Assembly (NCBI GenBank): GCA_013821605.1
Contig: JACDGP010000032.1
Coordinates: forward strand, 1-47,538
Direction of reading: 5' to 3'
DNA length: 47,538 nucleotides
From: Herpetosiphonaceae bacterium
GTDB lineage: Bacteria; Chloroflexota; Chloroflexia; Chloroflexales; Kallotenuaceae
Shown: positions 35,950-44,234 of the stretch, piece by piece
Layout: each line of letters starts with the position of its first letter
Numbering within the stretch: the first letter of the stretch is position 1
Position numbers and translations under genes: made by a program
The notes under the pieces: model-generated
What the model was told of the DNA's origin: nothing
The model's input: the letters and a program-made list of their open reading frames with translations, nothing else
Database searches by the model: none

Positions 35950-36951
35950 TTACATCCCCCACGTGAGTGCGGCGGTGTGGACCGGTTCATCCCACAGGCG
36001 CCGTAGCTCATCATCTAGCTTCATTAAGGTGAGCGAGGTGCCGGCCATTTCTAGGGAGGTGATGTAGCTGCCAACCAAGTTGCGGCTGAGCGTGATGCCA
36101 CGTGCTGCGCACACCTTAACGAGCTCGTTATACACAATATAGAGTTCGATCAGGGGCGTACCACCCATGCCATTTACAAAGGCCAACACCTCGTCGCCGC
36201 GCTCAAAGGGCAGATCATCGAGAACCGCACCAGCCAGCATCCCGAGGATGTCATGGGCCGATGCCAGGGGCAACCGCTTACGACCGGGCTCACCATGAAT
36301 ACCAATCCCGATCTCCATTTCAGCTGGGCCGAGTTCGAAGGTGGGCTTACCGGCTGCCGGAACAGTACAGGATGTTAGCGCCATGCCCATCGAGCGCGCG
36401 GCGGCATTAACTTTCTCACCAATGCGCTTCACCTCGGCCAGGGACATGCCCGCTTCCGCAGCAGCACCACAAATTTTCTCAACCAGGACCGTCGCTCCAA
36501 CACCACGGCGGCCTGCCGTGTACAAGCTGTCTTGCACCGCAACATCATCATTAATCACCACGCTGGCGATCTCAATGCCTTCGGCCTGAGCCAACTCCGC
36601 TGCCATTTCAAAGTTCATAATGTCGCCGGTGTAGTTCTTGACGATGTGCAAGACACCCGCACCGCCATCGACCGCTTTGGTCGCCGCCAGCATCTGGTCA
36701 GGGACCGGTGACGTGAAGATGGCTCCGGGACATGCGGCATGGAGCATGCCACGCCCCACAAAACCCCCGTGCAGCGGCTCATGACCGCTGCCGCCACCGG
36801 AGACAAGGCTCACTTTGCCATGGACCGGCGCATCAGACCGCACCACGAAATCAGGGTCGAAGTGCACACGGATCAGGTCGGAGTGCGCGGCAGCCATGCC
36901 TTCCAGCGCATCGCGCACCAGGCTTTCAGGTGAGTTAATCAGCTTTTTCAT
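35950..36951 (-). CDS. dhaK: Dihydroxyacetone kinase substrate-binding subunit DhaK
   Basis: 333 residues from the ATG at 36951 ([12 protein letters not shown], as in E. coli DhaK); an in-frame ATG at 36966 is the alternative, and neither has a clear Shine-Dalgarno sequence. [16 protein letters not shown] carries H57, and GIGIHGEPG carries H219, which forms the covalent hemiaminal with dihydroxyacetone. With DhaL and DhaM it makes dihydroxyacetone phosphate. First gene of the operon. Confidence 0.95.
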   Translation of the reverse strand: MKKLINSPESLVRDALEGMAAAHSDLIRVHFDPDFVVRSDAPVHGKVSLVSGGGSGHEPLHGGFVGRGMLHAACPGAIFTSPVPDQMLAATKAVDGGAGVLHIVKNYTGDIMNFEMAAELAQAEGIEIASVVINDDVAVQDSLYTAGRRGVGATVLVEKICGAAAEAGMSLAEVKRIGEKVNAAARSMGMALTSCTVPAAGKPTFELGPAEMEIGIGIHGEPGRKRLPLASAHDILGMLAGAVLDDLPFERGDEVLAFVNGMGGTPLIELYIVYNELVKVCAARGITLSRNLVGSYITSLEMAGTSLTLMKLDDELRRLWDEPVHTAALTWGM

Positions 36952-36987
36952 CGTCAACACAACCATCGAAGTTTTGAAATGTCTTCT

Positions 36988-37017
36988 ATCCTACGCAATT
37001 TGTTGGGGGTATGTCAA
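36988..37017 (-). promoter_or_regulatory. Promoter of the dhaK-dhaL-glpK-dhaM-ptsH-ptsI operon
   Basis: On the minus strand: consensus TTGACA (37012-37017), 18-bp spacer, TAGGAT (36988-36993), about 37-40 bp before the dhaK start. The 219-bp interval to the divergent aquaporin gene (36967-37185) otherwise shows no gene; a weak TTACACT box near 37060-37066 could serve the aquaporin. Confidence 0.6.
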
Positions 37018-37170
37018 TGTACTCATCGGCGAAGCGTGATCCCATGCAAAGCGAATGTGTTACACTTGCTCCCTCGAAGATTGACGTCCGACCCTCGACA
37101 GCACAGATGTTCATCCATGGCAGGCCAGCAACCACGGTGATTCACGCTTGCTCGATAGTCGATCAAGTGA

Positions 37171-37869
<699 letters not shown>

Positions 37870-37921
37870 TATAGTGCGTTGCTAAGGCAGGAGGACGCAG
37901 GGCTCGGACTGGTAGGCGGTT

Positions 37922-37970
37922 CATGGCAGGACTACAGGCATTTCCCGTAGTCCCTTACCATGACCTGTAG
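37922..37970 (+). promoter_or_regulatory. Two overlapping, mutually exclusive hairpins
   Basis: GGACTAC (37929-37935) pairs with GTAGTCC (37947-37953), strengthened by CATGG (37922-37926) with CCATG (37958-37962). Alternatively CTACAGG (37932-37938) pairs with CCTGTAG (37964-37970). The shared CTAC means only one can form at a time. It could terminate the aquaporin transcript or attenuate the pilin message; a further dyad GACAAA/TTTGTC lies at 38000-38017. Confidence 0.45.
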
Positions 37971-38050
37971 CCCATTGACCTCTACGCGTATAGTTTAAGG
38001 ACAAACTGTGTTTTGTCATTAAATCATATGTAGAGGAGGTGAGGCTGAAG

Positions 38051-38206
38051 GTGCTCCGTACATTCTTTACCCGAGAGCAAGGTCAAGGACTCATCGAATA
38101 TGGCCTGATTCTTATTTTGATTGCTATTGTTGTCGTTGGAGTCGTGACAATCTTTGGGCGAAAGGTATCGACAACGTACTCGCAAATTACTTCCGGCGTG
38201 CCTTAG
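38051..38206 (+). CDS. flp: Flp/Fap-type pilin subunit, orphan
   Basis: A 51-residue protein read from the GTG at 38051 (GAGG 6 bp upstream; a GTG at 38039 is in frame but overlaps the ribosome site). Short positive leader LRTFFTREQGQGLIEYGLILILI: the Gly before Leu-Ile-Glu-Tyr is the prepilin peptidase cleavage site with Glu+5-type residue, followed by a ~20-residue hydrophobic helix and a polar tail (STTYSQITSGVP). Flp subunits form tight-adherence pili exported by the Tad machinery. No tad/cpa genes are in the window, so assembly genes must be elsewhere. Confidence 0.87.
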   Translation: MLRTFFTREQGQGLIEYGLILILIAIVVVGVVTIFGRKVSTTYSQITSGVP

Positions 38207-38227
38207 GCACACTAGAGACTACCAAAC

Positions 38228-38250
38228 GTAGCGGTGTCCCCCACCGCTAC
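38228..38250 (+). terminator. Hairpin after the pilin gene
   Basis: Perfect 9-bp stem GTAGCGGTG/CACCGCTAC with a TCCCC loop, 22 bp after the flp stop. No T run follows, so it may be a message-stabilising or Rho-linked 3-prime structure rather than a classical terminator. Confidence 0.5.
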
Positions 38251-38322
38251 ATGTCAAGCCACACCCATATTCCTCAAAGGCAATATCCACTCGCGTCATG
38301 CGCTCTGGTTAGGCACCATAAG

Positions 38323-38360
38323 ACGCTCTGTGCTCTAGCGTCTGGTAGAGCACAGAGCGT
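38323..38360. repeat. Perfect 15-bp inverted repeat
   Basis: ACGCTCTGTGCTCTA (38323-38337) and TAGAGCACAGAGCGT (38346-38360) with an 8-nt loop. It lies between flp and the enoyl-CoA hydratase gene, 36 bp before the latter. No T run follows. It may be a second terminator or an operator for the downstream gene. Confidence 0.85.
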
Positions 38361-38395
38361 ACTATATACTGCACCAGTCATAAGGAGACGTTCCC

Positions 38396-39184
38396 ATGCT
38401 ACAAACGACGGGCGTTCGCTACGAGCTTGATGGCGCGGTGGCAGTAATTACGTTGAACCGCCCGGAGCGACGTAATGCCCTGGACCAAAGCACGATCGAG
38501 GGGCTGACCGAGGCTTTCTCCATGGCGCGTGATGCTGGCGAGGTACGGGCAGTTGTGCTTACCGGCGCGGGCAGAGGGTTTTGCTCGGGGGCCGACCTAG
38601 CAGTGTTTGCCGACCGGCCCAGTCCCGAGCAGGTTTACCAGTATCTGGTCCAGTTTTACCAGCCGTTGATGCAGCTGATATGTACCATCGAGAAACCGGT
38701 CATTGGGGCCATTAATGGAACTGCCGCAGGCGCGGGAGCCGGGCTGGCGCTGGCCTGTGATTTACGCGTGATGGCGGATAACGGTGGCCTCTTGCAAGCC
38801 TTCAGCAACATTGGACTCGTCCCAGATGCGGGTGCCTCCTGGTTCTTCGCCCGTTTGATCGGGTATAGCCGGGCCTATGAGTTGACGATCCAGGGCGAGC
38901 AGATTCCGGCAGCGCGCTGCTTAGAACTCGGCTTGACGAACCGGATCGCTCCTGCCGACAGGCTGCTACCTGAGGCCTTGGCCTGGGCCACGCAGCTCGC
39001 GCAGCGACCGACGCTCGCGCTGGGGTTGACCAAACGGGCGCTTGATTATGCACTACAGCATGATTTGGCCTCCAGCATTGAGTACGAGGCGCAGCTGCAG
39101 AAGCAGACGATTGTGAGCGATGATCACCGTGAAGGCGTAGCGGCCTTTTTGGAAAAACGGGTACCGCAGTTCAAGGGACGGTAG
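38396..39184 (+). CDS. Enoyl-CoA hydratase/isomerase family protein
   Basis: 262 residues with the crotonase fold: NRPERRNALD, oxyanion-hole strands GAGRGFCSGADL and NGTAAGAGAGLALACDLRV, and FSNIGLVPDAGASWFFARLIG. The IGLVPDAG segment has an Asp where PaaG-type isomerases keep theirs, so a PaaG-like isomerase is as likely as a plain hydratase. AAGGAGA lies 9 bp before the ATG. It converges with the oxidoreductase gene that follows, so no operon defines its substrate. Confidence 0.87.
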   Translation: MLQTTGVRYELDGAVAVITLNRPERRNALDQSTIEGLTEAFSMARDAGEVRAVVLTGAGRGFCSGADLAVFADRPSPEQVYQYLVQFYQPLMQLICTIEKPVIGAINGTAAGAGAGLALACDLRVMADNGGLLQAFSNIGLVPDAGASWFFARLIGYSRAYELTIQGEQIPAARCLELGLTNRIAPADRLLPEALAWATQLAQRPTLALGLTKRALDYALQHDLASSIEYEAQLQKQTIVSDDHREGVAAFLEKRVPQFKGR

Positions 39185-39199
39185 CATTTTCCAGCCGTC

Positions 39200-40072
39200 T
39201 CATTGTTCAGCAGTGCGGACGGTCTCGGCGACTGCCGCAAAATCCTCATCCGCCAGACCACGCTCAATGCCTTGCTGGTACAGATTGCGGGCTGCTGCCA
39301 CCGTGGTCAATGAGAGGTGGTGCCGCTCGCCTTCTGCCAGAGCGTAGGAGAGGTCTTTGTGCATCCAGCGCAGGGCAAAGTTCGTGGGGTAGTCGTGGGC
39401 AACGATCCCCGGTGCTTTGGTCTTAACGATTGGGCTACCGGGAGCACCATTCGACAATAGGTCGGCTACCTGTTGGACATTGAGGCCAGCTTGTTCAGCC
39501 AGCGCTAGTGCCTCACCGAGCGCGGCAACCTGGACACCACCCATCAGATTGTTGACCAGCTTCATCGTTGCACCGCTGCCGATCGGCCCTAGATAATTGG
39601 TGCGTTGTCCGAGCACATCAAGAATGGCAGCGACGTGGTCGAGATCCGCACGTTCGCCGCCGACAAAAAAGGTGAGTTGCCCACCTTCAGCCTGCGGTTT
39701 GCTGCCCCCGACGGGTGCATCAATTAAGCGGCACTGCTTGGCCTCGGCCAAACCGGCCAGCTCGCGAATCCAGGCCGGCGATAAGGTGCTTGATTCGATC
39801 AAGAGCGTGTTCGGGCGGACACCCGCCAGCACGCCATCCGCTCCCAGCCACACGGCGCGCGACGCCTCATCATTGGCGACGATGCTGATCACCACATCAG
39901 CGTTCTGAGCAGCCACTCTGGGAGTTGCGGCGCTTGTCGCCCCCGCGCTTACCAACCCCTCGGTCTTCGCTTGCGTACGGTTATAGACTGTCAGTGGGTA
40001 ACCTGCCTTAAGGAGGTTGTGTCCCATGCCATTGCCCATGATGCCTAGTCCGACTAACGTGATATGCTGCAT
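39200..40072 (-). CDS. NAD(P)-dependent 3-hydroxyisobutyrate-dehydrogenase-like oxidoreductase
   Basis: 290 residues. Rossmann motif GLGIMGNGMGHNLLKAGY, substrate loop DAPVGGSKPQAEGGQLTFFVGG, and the catalytic lysine in GSGATMKLVNNLMGG. Beta-hydroxyacid dehydrogenases reduce or oxidise small hydroxyacids such as tartronate semialdehyde, 3-hydroxyisobutyrate or succinic semialdehyde; which one is not decidable here. Ends with HKDLSYALAEGERH as in the GLYR/HIBADH group. A good AGGAGGA sequence precedes the ATG. Confidence 0.88.
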   Translation of the reverse strand: MQHITLVGLGIMGNGMGHNLLKAGYPLTVYNRTQAKTEGLVSAGATSAATPRVAAQNADVVISIVANDEASRAVWLGADGVLAGVRPNTLLIESSTLSPAWIRELAGLAEAKQCRLIDAPVGGSKPQAEGGQLTFFVGGERADLDHVAAILDVLGQRTNYLGPIGSGATMKLVNNLMGGVQVAALGEALALAEQAGLNVQQVADLLSNGAPGSPIVKTKAPGIVAHDYPTNFALRWMHKDLSYALAEGERHHLSLTTVAAARNLYQQGIERGLADEDFAAVAETVRTAEQ

Positions 40073-40142
40073 ACGTTCCTCCTCCTATCCTGCGGAGCAT
40101 GTGGAGTGCCAACATCAACAGGGATGCTTTATACTGCGCTAG

Positions 40143-41123
40143 ATGAGAGAGACCATGTATTTTCGATGGTTTGTGGTCACACTGCTGGCTTGTACGCTCC
40201 TGGGTTGTACAGCGTCTGGGACCACGGAGCAGCAGACAGCCGCGAGTCCGACTAGTGTCGCGCTCAAACAATCCATACCCACCCAAGCGCTTACGGTTGT
40301 TCCGCAGACCATGCTACCGGCTCCATCCGCAGTGGTCGTGGAAGTGCCAACACGGGGTGCAACCCCAACGGAACCAGCAACACAGACAAAAACTGTGGGC
40401 GATGCCAGCAGTACGGTGGTGCGGGTGACGTCCGTCGTAGCCAACACAGGCACCCCGCTCCCAACCATTCCGCAACCACGATCGACCAGTACGCCAACGA
40501 TGATGTCCACAGCCAACACAACTCAGACGCCCACCATGGTGGTGCCTACAGCCAACACAACTCAGACGCCCAGCTCTGCACAGGCGACAGCGCGCGAGCA
40601 GGTAACGCCAACCTCTGCCGTTAAGTCAAGGGTCTACCTGTTTCCGGTACAACCGGCTCGTGATGTCTCGTATGGAACTTGTCATCATGACTACCCTGCT
40701 ACGGATATTTTTACACCGGTTGGCTCGGTCTTCGTCGCGGTTACCGGTGGTGTCGTAGATTTCGTGAGCTACACGGATACATGGGAGCCACAGACCGATG
40801 ATCCGGTGGTTCGCGGGGGCTTGTCGGTCGCGATGATTGGCGACGATGGTATCCGCTATTATGGCTCGCATCTTTCGCAGATTGCAGCGGGTATCCAGCC
40901 TGGAGTACGTGTTGCGGCGGGACAACGGCTCGGGTTAACCGGCAAGACGGGGGATGCACGCTTTACCCCGGCCCATCTGCATTTTGGTATTTCCCGCCCA
41001 ACTGCGCCGGATGATTGGCGCGTCCGACGGGGCGAGACGAGTCCGTACCGTTATCTTATTGCGTGGCGACGAGGCATCAATCTCACGCCGGTGCTCACTC
41101 AAACGGGAGAAGGAGCTTGTTGA
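40143..41123 (+). CDS. Lipoprotein with C-terminal M23 (LytM-like) peptidase domain
   Basis: 326 residues. Lipobox LLGC (acylated Cys22) after a hydrophobic signal, then a ~130-residue Thr/Pro/Ser-rich linker typical of surface lipoproteins, then an M23 domain from about 165 with HDYPATD (H182, D188) and AHLHFGI (H278, H280), the zinc and catalytic positions. It should cut peptidoglycan peptides outside the membrane. An ATG at 40155 is an alternative start with GAGAGA nearby. A TATACT box at 40130-40135 would make the 40143 start nearly leaderless. Confidence 0.82.
   Translation: MRETMYFRWFVVTLLACTLLGCTASGTTEQQTAASPTSVALKQSIPTQALTVVPQTMLPAPSAVVVEVPTRGATPTEPATQTKTVGDASSTVVRVTSVVANTGTPLPTIPQPRSTSTPTMMSTANTTQTPTMVVPTANTTQTPSSAQATAREQVTPTSAVKSRVYLFPVQPARDVSYGTCHHDYPATDIFTPVGSVFVAVTGGVVDFVSYTDTWEPQTDDPVVRGGLSVAMIGDDGIRYYGSHLSQIAAGIQPGVRVAAGQRLGLTGKTGDARFTPAHLHFGISRPTAPDDWRVRRGETSPYRYLIAWRRGINLTPVLTQTGEGAC
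40509..40572 (+). repeat. 25-bp direct repeat in the lipoprotein linker
   Basis: Bases 40509-40533 recur exactly at 40548-40572, 39 bp apart, so the frame is kept. The repeats encode TANTTQTP twice in the Thr/Pro linker. This permits length variation of the linker by slippage or recombination. Confidence 0.9.
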
Positions 41124-41193
41124 GACTGGAGCAAGCGGCCGATGATGATGGCTGGGCAGGTATGCAGCGAGGTCGAGCCATCTCATTCGGTGA

Positions 41194-41979
41194 CTACCGA
41201 TGATGCTGGGTGATGGCCAGGACGCGTAAGGGGCTGCCACTGCCATCAACGATTTTGAGTGGAGCAGCGATGACGACTGCTCCAGTTGGTGGAAGCTGGT
41301 CGAGGTTGCATAAGCTGGCCAGACCAAACTTGCCAGCACCGTGCATGGTCGTGTGATTGGGGAAGGGCGGGTCGAAGGTGCCGGCCTGACCGGCATCAGT
41401 GCCCACGGTCTCGACGCCGACGCCGAGCACATCACGCTCGTGCGCTAAGAATGCTGAGGCGGATTGGTGGAAGCCTGGACTATGAGCGCCATCTGGTCCA
41501 ACATTCAAGAATGTCTCTGGATCGCTGCGCTTGCTCCAGTCCGTGCGCAACAACACCCATGCTCCGACCGGAATACGGCCATATTGGGCTTCCCACGCTT
41601 GAATATATTCCGGCGTTAGCAGAAAGTCGGGATTCGTGGCTACTTCTTGCGTTACGTCAATCACACAGGCAGGCCCAACAAAGCGCCGGGCTGGGATCGT
41701 ATCGCAGCGATTGTCGGGTATATCTTTGCCGGTGATCCAGTGCACAGGCGCGTCGAAGTGCGTGCCCGTATGCTCGCCCAATTCGATTTTATTCCAGTAC
41801 CAACCCGGGCCGCGCTCGTCGTAGCGCGAGATGACTTCCATCGACAGGCCCGGCGACGAGGCAAAGATCGGCGGTAGGCCGATCACCGGCGTGGCGGGAC
41901 CGAGGGGCTGGGTTAGATCCACCACTTGGAGACGACCGTCAACAAGCTCCGCGATTAATTGCGTGAGTACGTTCGACAT
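41194..41979 (-). CDS. Cyclase family protein (kynurenine-formamidase-like metal hydrolase)
   Basis: 261 residues from the ATG at 41979, with GGAGGAG close upstream. The metal-binding HTGTHFDAPVHW (70-81) defines the family; a second conserved histidine lies in NHTTMHGAGKFG. Members hydrolyse amides or lactones of small acids (kynurenine formamidase, isatin hydrolase). It follows the two ThDP decarboxylase subunits by 14 bp in the same operon, so it should act on a related small carboxylic compound. The substrate is unknown. Confidence 0.85.
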   Translation of the reverse strand: MSNVLTQLIAELVDGRLQVVDLTQPLGPATPVIGLPPIFASSPGLSMEVISRYDERGPGWYWNKIELGEHTGTHFDAPVHWITGKDIPDNRCDTIPARRFVGPACVIDVTQEVATNPDFLLTPEYIQAWEAQYGRIPVGAWVLLRTDWSKRSDPETFLNVGPDGAHSPGFHQSASAFLAHERDVLGVGVETVGTDAGQAGTFDPPFPNHTTMHGAGKFGLASLCNLDQLPPTGAVVIAAPLKIVDGSGSPLRVLAITQHHR

Positions 41980-41993
41980 TGGGACTCCTCCAG

Positions 41994-42557
41994 TCACATT
42001 TCGCGCAGGTGGCGTTGGAATTGAAAACGGTTTTCGAGCATCGCTAGATCGGTCAGGAAGATGGGCGGTCCTTTGGCCTCAACCTTGGCGACTAAAGTCG
42101 TGAGTTGATTGGAAGCGAGGGCTGCATCAAAGGCGGTGCGAAAATCATCAAGGCTGGCCACGGTTGCAGTACGCGGGATACCAGCGCCTTGCGCCATCAC
42201 GGCAATGTCACTACCTGTCGCAGTCGCCGTGGGAAAGCCGCCGACCGAGAGCAGGCTCTCGTTGTCGAATACGACATGGACGAGATTATGCGGGCGGTAG
42301 CGAGCCATGGTGGTCAGACTGCCAAGGTTCATTAAGATCGAGCCATCACCATCAAGGACGACGACTTTGAGTTCGGGACGACTCAGGGCGATACCCAAGC
42401 CCATGGAAGAGGCGAGCCCCATGGCATGGAGCAGGTAAAAGAAGTTGGGCCGGTGGCCAAGCGATTGAAGCTCAGCCGAGACCGCGCCCATGATCGTCAC
42501 GACAACGCAGCGCTCTAGCTGCGGATACACGGACTGCAAGGCATCAATACGCAGCAT
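41994..42557 (-). CDS. ThDP-dependent decarboxylase, cofactor-binding (ComE-like) subunit
   Basis: 187 residues starting at the ATG of a TAATG junction with the partner subunit. Thiamine diphosphate motif LDGDGSILMNLGSL (69-82) through VVFDNE (96-101), preceded by HAMGLASSMGLGIAL. This is the C-terminal PP-binding half of enzymes such as sulfopyruvate decarboxylase ComE or phosphonopyruvate decarboxylase. Needs the PYR-domain subunit for activity. Confidence 0.87.
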   Translation of the reverse strand: MLRIDALQSVYPQLERCVVVTIMGAVSAELQSLGHRPNFFYLLHAMGLASSMGLGIALSRPELKVVVLDGDGSILMNLGSLTTMARYRPHNLVHVVFDNESLLSVGGFPTATATGSDIAVMAQGAGIPRTATVASLDDFRTAFDAALASNQLTTLVAKVEAKGPPIFLTDLAMLENRFQFQRHLREM

Positions 42558-43069
42558 TATTCCTCCCACATGAGGTCACGGCACAACAGCAAGGCAACCG
42601 GTTTGAGCGATGCCTCGGCCAGGGTTTGGGCTTGGCGAATGCGGTGGGCAACGTGGCTTGGATCATCAAGCCGGTTGAAGGGAATGTGCAGCGCTTGCAG
42701 CAGGGCCTCGGTGTTACCGCCGCCCTCGGTTTGCCAGGGATCGCGCTCGCCGAACTCGCCACGGTAGCTCACGAGCATGAGCAATGGGATGCGGTACAGG
42801 TGGGCCAGCGAGACGATGCCGTTAATACTGGCCAGAAAGCCATGGTTTTGCATGAGCATGGCTGACTTCACGCCGGCCAGATGTGCGCCCGCCGAGATGC
42901 CTATGGCTTCCTCTTCCTTGGCCAGCCGCACCATATGAACGTCGGGGTCCTCGTCGGCCATACGGATCAGATGCACCAGCCAGGTCTCGGGCAGGGCTGA
43001 AAACATGCGGATGCCGCAGGCTTTGAGCGAGTCATAGATCAGCTGCGAATTACGGACGGAGACAGGCAT
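42557..43069 (-). CDS. ThDP-dependent decarboxylase, PYR-domain (ComD-like) subunit
   Basis: 170 residues with the cofactor-activating glutamate in RLAKEEEAIGISAGAHLAG (E52-E54) and QNHGFLASINGIVSL. Together with the next gene it makes a split alpha-keto acid decarboxylase like sulfopyruvate or phosphonopyruvate decarboxylase. No phosphonate or coenzyme M genes are nearby, so the substrate could be another 2-oxo acid. AGGGAG lies 8 bp before the ATG. It is the first gene of the operon, behind a leader of about 410 nt. Confidence 0.87.
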   Translation of the reverse strand: MPVSVRNSQLIYDSLKACGIRMFSALPETWLVHLIRMADEDPDVHMVRLAKEEEAIGISAGAHLAGVKSAMLMQNHGFLASINGIVSLAHLYRIPLLMLVSYRGEFGERDPWQTEGGGNTEALLQALHIPFNRLDDPSHVAHRIRQAQTLAEASLKPVALLLCRDLMWEE

Positions 43070-43086
43070 CGGGTTGCTCCCTTAGG

Positions 43087-43100
43087 CATTGCTAGCAATG
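43087..43100. promoter_or_regulatory. Perfect palindrome CATTGCTAGCAATG
   Basis: A 14-bp palindrome 17 bp upstream of the decarboxylase start. Its half-sites CATTGCT and AGCAATG are the same ones that make the dyads in both leader elements, here back to back. A dimeric repressor site or an RNA stem near the ribosome site are both possible. Confidence 0.7.
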
Positions 43101-43188
43101 GAAATCCAGGAGTACGGACTTTTCGCATTGGGATGCGCTATTTCGCGATGTGGGAGCAATAAGGAACAACGTCCAACGCTTGTTAATG

Positions 43189-43265
43189 CATTGCTAAGAC
43201 GGCAAAAAAGCAATGAAAGAACAATGCGATAACAATGATTTAACAACGGGAGCAATGGGAACAAT
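43189..43265 (-). promoter_or_regulatory. ATTG-rich leader element, copy 2
   Basis: On the minus strand 43264-43217 matches 15416-15463 at 41 of 48 positions without gaps. It is followed by CATTGCT (43215-43209), 13 nt, and AGCAATG (43195-43189), which can form a 7-bp stem in the RNA. The mismatches do not follow codon third positions, so a conserved peptide is unlikely. It lies in the leader of the decarboxylase operon. Confidence 0.7.
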
Positions 43266-43276
43266 GACGAACTCGT

Positions 43277-43425
43277 GGTACAAACATGGCCTCCGCTTGG
43301 TACAGGAGCCGACACCACTTGGTACATTTACGTTCAACTTTGGTACAGTACCAAGATTTTTGGTACATTCACGTTCAACGTTGGTACACGGTACTGATAC
43401 ACCGTTTTCGATTTTCCCTGGTACA
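43277..43425. repeat. Array of TGTACCA sites at helical spacing
   Basis: GGTACA (TGTACC on the minus strand) starts at 43277, 43299, 43321, 43342, 43362 and 43383, spacings of 22, 22, 21, 20 and 21 bp, with a further copy at 43420. Two units share ACGTTCAAC between the sites, and TTGGTACAGTACCAA (43340-43354) is a perfect dyad. Spacing of two DNA turns places all sites on one face of the helix, as expected for cooperative protein binding. The 507-bp interval 43070-43576 contains no convincing gene. Confidence 0.85.
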
Positions 43426-43485
43426 CATTATTTTGGAGTGGACGCGGACGATTCGCATGCCGAAGGGCAGCAATCAATCGGGTGT

Positions 43486-43513
43486 ATTATAGCACGTATA
43501 TTCGGAAAAGCAA
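43486..43513 (-). promoter_or_regulatory. Promoter of the decarboxylase-cyclase operon
   Basis: Minus strand: TTGCTT (43508-43513), 16-bp spacer, TATAAT (43486-43491) with TG one base ahead (TGCTATAAT) and ACACCC after. Predicted start near 43479, so the TGTACCA array and the ATTG element lie downstream of the start, inside the transcript. Confidence 0.6.
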
Positions 43514-43576
43514 GGGCGATAAGGTGATGGGCTAGTGATGAGCCACATCTCGATCCTCCTTTTGGGATGGCAGTCA

Positions 43577-44032
43577 TCATACATGTTGAGTCCACCGGCA
43601 ACCCGGCGACTTACATGCACAGACTTCAAGACGAGGGTCCCCATACTCAATATAATTGGCAGTGATTTCCTCATTTGCACGAATATCACGCAACGCAATG
43701 TAGTGTGTCCAAGTTGGGTGATGCGACTGATCGATCGCGTTTGGCTCACACGAGTGGTTGATATAGTAGTGAAAGCTTTTCGGTGTAGCAATCAGCAAAT
43801 TTTCCCCTAGTCGTTCCTCGTTATACATGTCGGGCTCAAGCTGTACCTGCCCTGAATGCCAATCCTCTGGTGTATACACTATGCCCCCTGTAACCCAGAT
43901 CAGCGCCTCGCCAGCACGTATGTCTTCAGTTGCAAATGTGCCTGTTCCATGAATTGGCGACTTTCGCATCACAAGTCGTCGGTCAAACCACATCGTAACT
44001 GGTTCAGTTCGATAGTTCATACACCTGCTCAT
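43577..44032 (-). CDS. SET-domain protein (putative lysine methyltransferase)
   Basis: 151 residues, a compact SET domain: SPIHGTGTFATEDIRAGE (25-42), INHSCEPNA (91-99, the pseudoknot core), IALRDIRANEEITANYIEYG (catalytic Tyr near 127), and a post-SET motif CACKSPGCRW, a likely zinc site. SET enzymes methylate protein lysines with AdoMet; bacterial targets are mostly unknown. Alternative starts exist at M5 and M14; the ribosome site is weak. Divergent from a class I methyltransferase gene. Confidence 0.88.
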   Translation of the reverse strand: MSRCMNYRTEPVTMWFDRRLVMRKSPIHGTGTFATEDIRAGEALIWVTGGIVYTPEDWHSGQVQLEPDMYNEERLGENLLIATPKSFHYYINHSCEPNAIDQSHHPTWTHYIALRDIRANEEITANYIEYGDPRLEVCACKSPGCRWTQHV

Positions 44033-44087
44033 TTGAAGGGATCTTTAGCACCATAACAGTGATGACCCTTTGTTGTAGGCGGCATAG

Positions 44088-44147
44088 TCTACCAGATCGA
44101 GGGGAACGACTACCAGGGAGAACTGGTTTATCGTCGAATCTGGTAGA
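44088..44147. repeat. Nested inverted repeats between divergent genes
   Basis: TCTACCAGAT (44088-44097) pairs with ATCTGGTAGA (44138-44147). Inside, ACCAG (44112-44116) pairs with CTGGT (44123-44127). The repeated core ACCAG/CTGGT suggests paired operators for the SET and methyltransferase genes, or a cruciform. Confidence 0.75.
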
Positions 44148-44234
44148 ACGATGTGGTGCGCGCTCACTACCGGGCAGGGCAGCGCATGATTCTTGCTCCG
44201 GTGTAGATGTTGATGGGGATTTGCGGTAAGAGTT

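Noticed and set aside
43277-43425. A CRISPR-like array
   Set aside because: The conserved core is only 7-8 bp, the intervals are short and partly similar to each other, and no cas gene is near.
43213-43527. A plus-strand frame of 104 codons across the TGTACCA array with 7-residue periodicity
   Set aside because: The periodicity reflects the 21-bp site spacing, individual spacings of 20 and 22 break the reading register, and there is no ribosome site or protein-like composition.
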